This document shows positions 28,470 to 32,319 of a DNA stretch of 32,319 nt, in pieces. The notes below the pieces were generated by a model, which saw only the letters and a program-made list of their open reading frames with translations, did no database searches and was not told where the DNA came from. How positions within the stretch are numbered: position 1 is the stretch's first letter; each line of letters starts with the position of its first letter. The position numbers and the translations under genes are program-made. Source of the stretch: Bordetella parapertussis (GTDB lineage Bacteria; Pseudomonadota; Gammaproteobacteria; Burkholderiales; Burkholderiaceae_A); contig CAMCRF010000016.1 of assembly GCA_945877235.1 (NCBI GenBank), positions 1 to 32,319 of the forward strand. Direction: 5' to 3'.

Positions 28470-29495
28470 ATGCGTAAAACTCTCATCTCGTCGCTGATTG
28501 GTGGCGCCGCTCTGGCCTTCTCCATGACTGCAGCTGCTGCCGATATCACTGGCGCTGGCGCGACCTTCCCCTATCCCATCTACGCCAAGTGGGCAGAGGC
28601 CTACAAGAAAGAAACCGGCAACGGCCTGAACTATCAGTCCATCGGTTCCTCCGGTGGCCTGCGTCAGATCCGCGCCAAGACTGTGACGTTTGGTGCGTCC
28701 GATGCCCCCGTTGGTGGTGCTGATCTGGATAAAGACGGCATGGTCCAGTTCCCCGCAATCATTGGCGGCACGGTGCCTGTGTTCAACCTCGACGGCTTCA
28801 AGCCCGGCGAGCTGAAAGTAACCGGTGAGGTCCTTGCTGAGATGTTCATGGGCTGGATCGTGAACTGGAACGACCCTAAGCTCGCTGCACTCAACCCCGG
28901 CAAGAAGCTGCCTGACCAGACGATTACGGTCGTGCACCGCGCTGACGGCTCCGGCACAACCTTTAACTTCACCGACTACCTCACCGTTGCCTCCAAGCTC
29001 TGGGCTGAAAAGGTTGGTCGTGGCGCTGCAGTGAAGTGGCCCGCTGCCTCCTCCGTTGGTGGCAAGGGTAACGAGGGCGTGGCTGCAAACGTGAACCGTG
29101 TGAAGGGCGCGATCGGCTACGTGGAGTACGCCTACGTCAAGAAGAACAACATGCCTTTCATGCAGCTTCAGAACAAAGACGGCAAGTATGTTTCTCCTGA
29201 CGACAAGACCTTTGCTGCTGCTGCTGCTGGCGCCGATTGGTTCTCGGTTCCCGGCATGGGCCTGTCGATCGTGAACCAGCCCGGTGCAAACACCTGGCCC
29301 ATCACGACTGCCTCCTTCATTCTGATGTACAAGAACCCCACGGACAAAGCCGCATCGCGCGATGTTCTCAAGTTCTTCGAGTGGTCGTTCAAGAATGGCA
29401 AGCAAATGGCCCTCGACCTTGACTACGTGCCCCTGCCCGATGTGCTCACCAAGCAGATCGCGGACAAGGTCTGGTCACAGATCAACAACAAGTAA
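28470..29495 (+). CDS. pstS: Phosphate ABC transporter, periplasmic phosphate-binding protein
   Basis: PstS captures phosphate in the periplasm and delivers it to PstCAB. The frame is open upstream into glmM, but ATG 28470, with AAGAGG a few bases before it, starts a clear Sec signal peptide (MRKTLISSLIGGAALAFSM, then an Ala-rich cleavage site before DITGAGATFPYPIY). The 341-residue precursor shows the family motifs GAGATFPYPIYAKW, IGSSGGLRQI, TFGASDAPV, the phosphate-binding HRADGSGTTFNFTDYL and GNEGVAANV. There is no lipobox. It is the first gene under the Pho box and is separated from pstC by a terminator-like stem. Confidence 0.97.
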   Translation: MRKTLISSLIGGAALAFSMTAAAADITGAGATFPYPIYAKWAEAYKKETGNGLNYQSIGSSGGLRQIRAKTVTFGASDAPVGGADLDKDGMVQFPAIIGGTVPVFNLDGFKPGELKVTGEVLAEMFMGWIVNWNDPKLAALNPGKKLPDQTITVVHRADGSGTTFNFTDYLTVASKLWAEKVGRGAAVKWPAASSVGGKGNEGVAANVNRVKGAIGYVEYAYVKKNNMPFMQLQNKDGKYVSPDDKTFAAAAAGADWFSVPGMGLSIVNQPGANTWPITTASFILMYKNPTDKAASRDVLKFFEWSFKNGKQMALDLDYVPLPDVLTKQIADKVWSQINNK

Positions 29496-29517
29496 TTCAG
29501 CTGTACTGCTGTGACGG

Positions 29518-29540
29518 TGCCGACCCTTCATGGGTCGGCA
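29518..29540 (+). terminator. Stem-loop between pstS and pstC
   Basis: TGCCGACCC (29518-29526) and GGGTCGGCA (29532-29540) form a perfect 9-bp stem with a TTCAT loop, 22 bases after the pstS stop, followed by TTTG. Such structures after the binding-protein gene of ABC operons stabilise its mRNA or partly stop transcription, giving more binding protein than permease. It also argues against the GTG 29511 start for pstC. Confidence 0.6.
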
Positions 29541-29576
29541 TTTGACATCTATAACTACATTTTGGGAAGCCCTGAT

Positions 29577-30560
29577 ATGAGCGCCGTTGACGCCAGCCCA
29601 GCCTCTTCAGACCGCATGCACGCCATTGTTCGGCGCCAAAAGCTTGAGGACTTCCTGTTTCACAAGATCACATGGTCGTTCTCCATGCTGGTGTTGCTTG
29701 CACTCGCGGGCATCTTGATCTCCCTTCTCATCAACGCTTGGCCCGCGTTTCAAAAGTTCGGGGTGGAGTTTATTTGGCGCATCGAGTGGGACATCATCAA
29801 TGAGGAGTTCGGTGCCCTCATCGCCATTTACGGCACCCTCATGAGCGCAGCGATTGCGCTTCTCATAGCGGTCCCGCTCTCGTTTGGCATTGCGTTGTTT
29901 CTCACCCAGACGTGCCCCGTGTGGCTCCGGCGTCCATTGGGCACAGCCGTTGAGCTCCTGGCGGCAGTGCCCTCCATCATTTATGGCATGTTCGGGCTGT
30001 TTATTTTTGCGCCCCTGTTCGCTGAGCACGGGCAGCCCGCCTTGCAGTCCACCTTGGGCCAGATGCCGCTTATTGGACCTCTGTTTGGCGGCGCCATGAA
30101 CGGTATCGGTATTCTGGCGGCAGGCATCATTCTGGCCTTCATGGTGCTGCCCTTTATTGCGGCGGTCATGCGCGACGTATTCGAAATCGTTCCTCCCATC
30201 TTGCGTGAGTCCGCCTTCGGTGTGGGATGCACGACCTGGGAGGTGGTTCGCTACGTGGTCCTGCCCTACACGTCGACCGGTGTGATTGGCGGCATTATGT
30301 TGGGCCTTGGGCGGGCGCTCGGCGAGACGATGGCGGTCACTTTTGTGATTGGTAACTCCCAGCGATTGCTCACGTCGCTCTTTGCTCCGGGTACCTCGAT
30401 TGCTTCGACACTCGCAAACGAATTCGCAGAGGCCGGTGACTTTCATCTCTCCACGCTCTATGCGTTGGGCTTCTTGCTTTTTGTCATCACGTTCTTCGTG
30501 CTTGCGGGCGCGAAGCTCCTCATCCTTAAAACAGAGCGCGCCAAGGGCTCCAAGACCTAA
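29577..30560 (+). CDS. pstC: Phosphate ABC transporter permease PstC
   Basis: PstC is one of the two inner-membrane channel subunits. From ATG 29577 the product is 327 residues with a short cytoplasmic N-terminus, a first membrane helix at SFSMLVLLALAGILISLLI, five further hydrophobic segments, and the permease coupling loop around FEIVPPILRESAFGVGCTTW. The conserved LGRALGETMAVTFVIGN is also present. GGAAG precedes the ATG. GTG 29511 would add 22 residues encoded across the 29518-29540 stem-loop and is less likely. The gap to pstA is 18 bases. Confidence 0.95.
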   Translation: MSAVDASPASSDRMHAIVRRQKLEDFLFHKITWSFSMLVLLALAGILISLLINAWPAFQKFGVEFIWRIEWDIINEEFGALIAIYGTLMSAAIALLIAVPLSFGIALFLTQTCPVWLRRPLGTAVELLAAVPSIIYGMFGLFIFAPLFAEHGQPALQSTLGQMPLIGPLFGGAMNGIGILAAGIILAFMVLPFIAAVMRDVFEIVPPILRESAFGVGCTTWEVVRYVVLPYTSTGVIGGIMLGLGRALGETMAVTFVIGNSQRLLTSLFAPGTSIASTLANEFAEAGDFHLSTLYALGFLLFVITFFVLAGAKLLILKTERAKGSKT

Positions 30561-30578
30561 TCGATTGGGAGAAGACAC

Positions 30579-31427
30579 ATGGATCAAGCACTCTATCGCC
30601 GCCGCAAGCTTGTCAACCAGATTGGGCTCACGCTCTCCATGGGCGCCATGGCGCTCGGTTTGTTTGTTTTGCTCTGGATTCTCTTCATTCTCTTTAAAAA
30701 TGGATTCGCTGCGCTGGACTGGGCTATGTTCACCCAGTCCACCCCGGCACCAGGATCAGAGGGCGGCGGTCTGCTGAATGCAATCGTTGGAAGCCTGATG
30801 ATGGTCGGGGTAACAGCCTTAATAGCAACACCCATCGGCATTTTTGCGGGGGTGTATTTGGCCGAGTTCGGTGATAACAACAAGGTGGCCGAGGTCACTC
30901 GCTTCGTCACGGACATCATGCTCTCTGCGCCCTCGATTGTGCTGGGCCTTTTCGTCTATGCCATTCTGGTCGCTCAAGTGAAGCATTTCTCGGGCTGGGC
31001 TGGAAGCCTTGCTCTTGCGCTCATTGCAGTTCCCGTCGTGTTGCGCACCACAGAGAACATGCTGCGTCTCGTACCAGGAAGCCTACGTGAGGCCGCCTTT
31101 GCATTGGGCGCCCCGCGTTGGAAAGTCGCGACCTTCGTTACGCTGCGGGCCGCCAAAGCTGGCGTGATCACTGGACTGTTGCTTGCCTTGGCCCGGATCA
31201 GCGGAGAGACGGCTCCCTTGCTCTTTACGGCCTTGAACAATCAGTTTTTCTCGACAAACATGAACGCACCCATGGCGAACCTTCCCGTGGTTATTTTCCA
31301 GTTTGCGATGTCTCCTTACGACAACTGGGTGCGCCTGGCCTGGGGTGGTGCGCTGCTCATCACCATGACCGTTTTGGCTTTAAACATCATCGCCCGCGTG
31401 GCTTTCCGTGAAAAAGTACAGGCTTAA
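30579..31427 (+). CDS. pstA: Phosphate ABC transporter permease PstA
   Basis: PstA pairs with PstC to form the phosphate channel. The 282-residue product has an N-terminal helix ([20 protein letters not shown]), five more membrane segments and the BPD_transp_1 coupling loop [20 protein letters not shown]. The family signature [15 protein letters not shown] follows it. GGGAGAAG precedes the ATG. It lies 18 bases before pstB in the normal pstSCAB order. Confidence 0.96.
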   Translation: MDQALYRRRKLVNQIGLTLSMGAMALGLFVLLWILFILFKNGFAALDWAMFTQSTPAPGSEGGGLLNAIVGSLMMVGVTALIATPIGIFAGVYLAEFGDNNKVAEVTRFVTDIMLSAPSIVLGLFVYAILVAQVKHFSGWAGSLALALIAVPVVLRTTENMLRLVPGSLREAAFALGAPRWKVATFVTLRAAKAGVITGLLLALARISGETAPLLFTALNNQFFSTNMNAPMANLPVVIFQFAMSPYDNWVRLAWGGALLITMTVLALNIIARVAFREKVQA

Positions 31428-31445
31428 CTTCAAGGACCTTTCCAA

Positions 31446-32216
31446 ATGACGTCAAACGCACAGACAAACGCCATCGAAGTTCGGAACCTCGACTTTTTCT
31501 ATGGCAAGTTCCAAGGCCTTAAGAAGGTGAGCCTGGATATTGCCGAGAACAAGGTCACCGCTTTCATTGGACCCTCGGGTTGCGGCAAATCCACGCTTCT
31601 GCGTACCCTGAATCGCATGTACAGTCTCTATCCGGGCCAACGCGCTGAGGGCGAGATCAACCTTTACGGCCAGAATATTCTGAGTCCCAAGCAGGACCTG
31701 AACCTGCTGCGCGCACAGGTGGGCATGGTGTTCCAAAAGCCCACGCCGTTTCCCATGTCCATTTACGACAACATCGCATTCGGCGTAAAGCTCTACGAGA
31801 ACCTCAACAAAGCGCAGATGGACGAGCGGGTTGAGTGGGCGCTCTCCAAGGCCGCCATTTGGAACGAGGTCAAGGACAAGCTAGGGCAGAGTGGCCTATC
31901 GCTCTCTGGTGGCCAGCAGCAGCGCTTGTGTATTGCTCGGTCGGTTGCTGTGAAGCCGAAGGTCATTCTGCTCGACGAGCCCACCTCAGCACTTGACCCC
32001 ATTTCGACTGCCAAGGTTGAGGAGTTGGTGCACGAGCTCAAGACCGACTACACCGTTGCTATCGTCACGCACAACATGCAGCAGGCTGCCCGCGTGTCAG
32101 ATTTCACGGCCTACATGTACATTGGTGAGCTAGTGGAGTTTGGTAAAACAGACGAAATCTTTATTAAGCCAAAGAAGAAAGAGACCGAAGACTACATCAC
32201 GGGTCGCTTCGGCTAA
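31446..32216 (+). CDS. pstB: Phosphate ABC transporter ATP-binding protein PstB
   Basis: PstB powers the PstCA channel and, with PhoU, reports phosphate status to PhoR. The 256-residue product has Walker [11 protein letters not shown] (K48), the Q-loop [21 protein letters not shown] signature [11 protein letters not shown], Walker [14 protein letters not shown] and the switch histidine in VTHNM. Length and motifs match E. coli PstB (257 residues). AAGGA precedes the ATG. The usual next gene, phoU, is not present: a tRNA gene follows 18 bases after the stop. Confidence 0.98.
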   Translation: MTSNAQTNAIEVRNLDFFYGKFQGLKKVSLDIAENKVTAFIGPSGCGKSTLLRTLNRMYSLYPGQRAEGEINLYGQNILSPKQDLNLLRAQVGMVFQKPTPFPMSIYDNIAFGVKLYENLNKAQMDERVEWALSKAAIWNEVKDKLGQSGLSLSGGQQQRLCIARSVAVKPKVILLDEPTSALDPISTAKVEELVHELKTDYTVAIVTHNMQQAARVSDFTAYMYIGELVEFGKTDEIFIKPKKKETEDYITGRFG

Positions 32217-32218
32217 GG

Positions 32219-32224
32219 TATACT
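32219..32224 (+). promoter_or_regulatory. Candidate -10 element for tRNA-Pro
   Basis: TATACT, one mismatch from consensus, begins 2 bases after the pstB stop and 16 bases before the mature tRNA 5' end. No convincing -35 hexamer is seen in the end of pstB. It could allow tRNA transcription independent of pst. Confidence 0.4.
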
Positions 32225-32234
32225 GCGTGGCTCT

Positions 32235-32311
32235 CGGGGTGTAGCGCAGTCTGGTAGCGCATCTGCTTTGGGAGCAGAGGGTCGGGAGTTCGAATCTCTC
32301 CACCCCGACCA
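32235..32311 (+). tRNA. tRNA-Pro, anticodon UGG
   Basis: The 77-nt cloverleaf is complete: acceptor stem CGGGGTG/CACCCCG (seven pairs), D-arm GCGCAGTCTGGTAGCGC, anticodon stem TCTGC/GCAGA with loop TTTGGGA, and T-arm GGGAG-TTCGAAT-CTCTCC. The discriminator is A and the 3' CCA is encoded. Anticodon TGG at positions 34-36 reads proline CCA, and CCN by wobble. G37 after the anticodon is the expected TrmD substrate. The window ends 8 bases downstream. Confidence 0.97.
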
Positions 32312-32319
32312 TCAACTCA

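Overview
The window is about 32 kb of GC-rich chromosomal DNA from a proteobacterium, most probably a betaproteobacterium of the order Burkholderiales. This assignment is inferred from gene order (rpsP-rimM-trmD-rplS followed by a CoA-type Nudix hydrolase and a CobD/CbiB-like protein; trxA-rho-rpmE2; dnaX-ybaB-recR; carA-carB-greA-rlmE-ftsH-folP-glmM) and from the zinc-free type B L31 protein. No database search was possible. Genes are very tightly packed: no gap exceeds about 125 bp, many neighbours overlap by a few bases, and seven genes appear to start with GTG or TTG. No insertion sequence, prophage, CRISPR array or foreign island is visible; this is core genome.

Layout. 1-2098 (+): the S16/RimM/TrmD/L19 translation operon, with a long stem-loop between rpsP and rimM. 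2143-3824 (+): a Nudix hydrolase overlapping a CobD/CbiB-like membrane protein. 3835-4755 (-): rsgA, divergent from orn (4801-5361, +). 5331-9226 (-): trxA, rho, rpmE2 and a large membrane protein resembling GT-C glycosyltransferases, whose end overlaps the end of orn. 9348-15363 (+): a recombination-repair operon of addB-like nuclease, addA-like helicase and a separate small nuclease. 15342-18478 (+): 4.5S RNA (ffs), dnaX, ybaB, recR and a MAPEG protein. 18506-28357 (+): carA, carB, greA, rlmE, ftsH, folP, glmM. 28368-32216 (+): a Pho box, then the phosphate transporter pstS-pstC-pstA-pstB. 32235-32311 (+): tRNA-Pro(UGG).

How the genes work together. Most encode translation and RNA maturation (S16, L19, L31, RimM, TrmD, RsgA, RlmE, Orn, 4.5S RNA), transcription (Rho, GreA), DNA replication and repair (AddAB, DnaX, RecR, YbaB), proteolysis and redox control (FtsH, TrxA), precursor synthesis (CarAB, FolP, GlmM) and phosphate uptake (Pst).

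The least ordinary features are: (i) AddA split at its domain boundary into a 905-residue helicase and a 185-residue nuclease joined by an ATGA overlap with its own Shine-Dalgarno sequence; (ii) the 4.5S RNA gene and its likely promoter lying inside the end of that nuclease gene; (iii) a 46-nt symmetric stem-loop at the rpsP-rimM junction; (iv) a clear Pho box before pstS and a terminator-like stem between pstS and pstC; (v) two membrane proteins of uncertain function. I see no convincing undescribed multi-gene system here.
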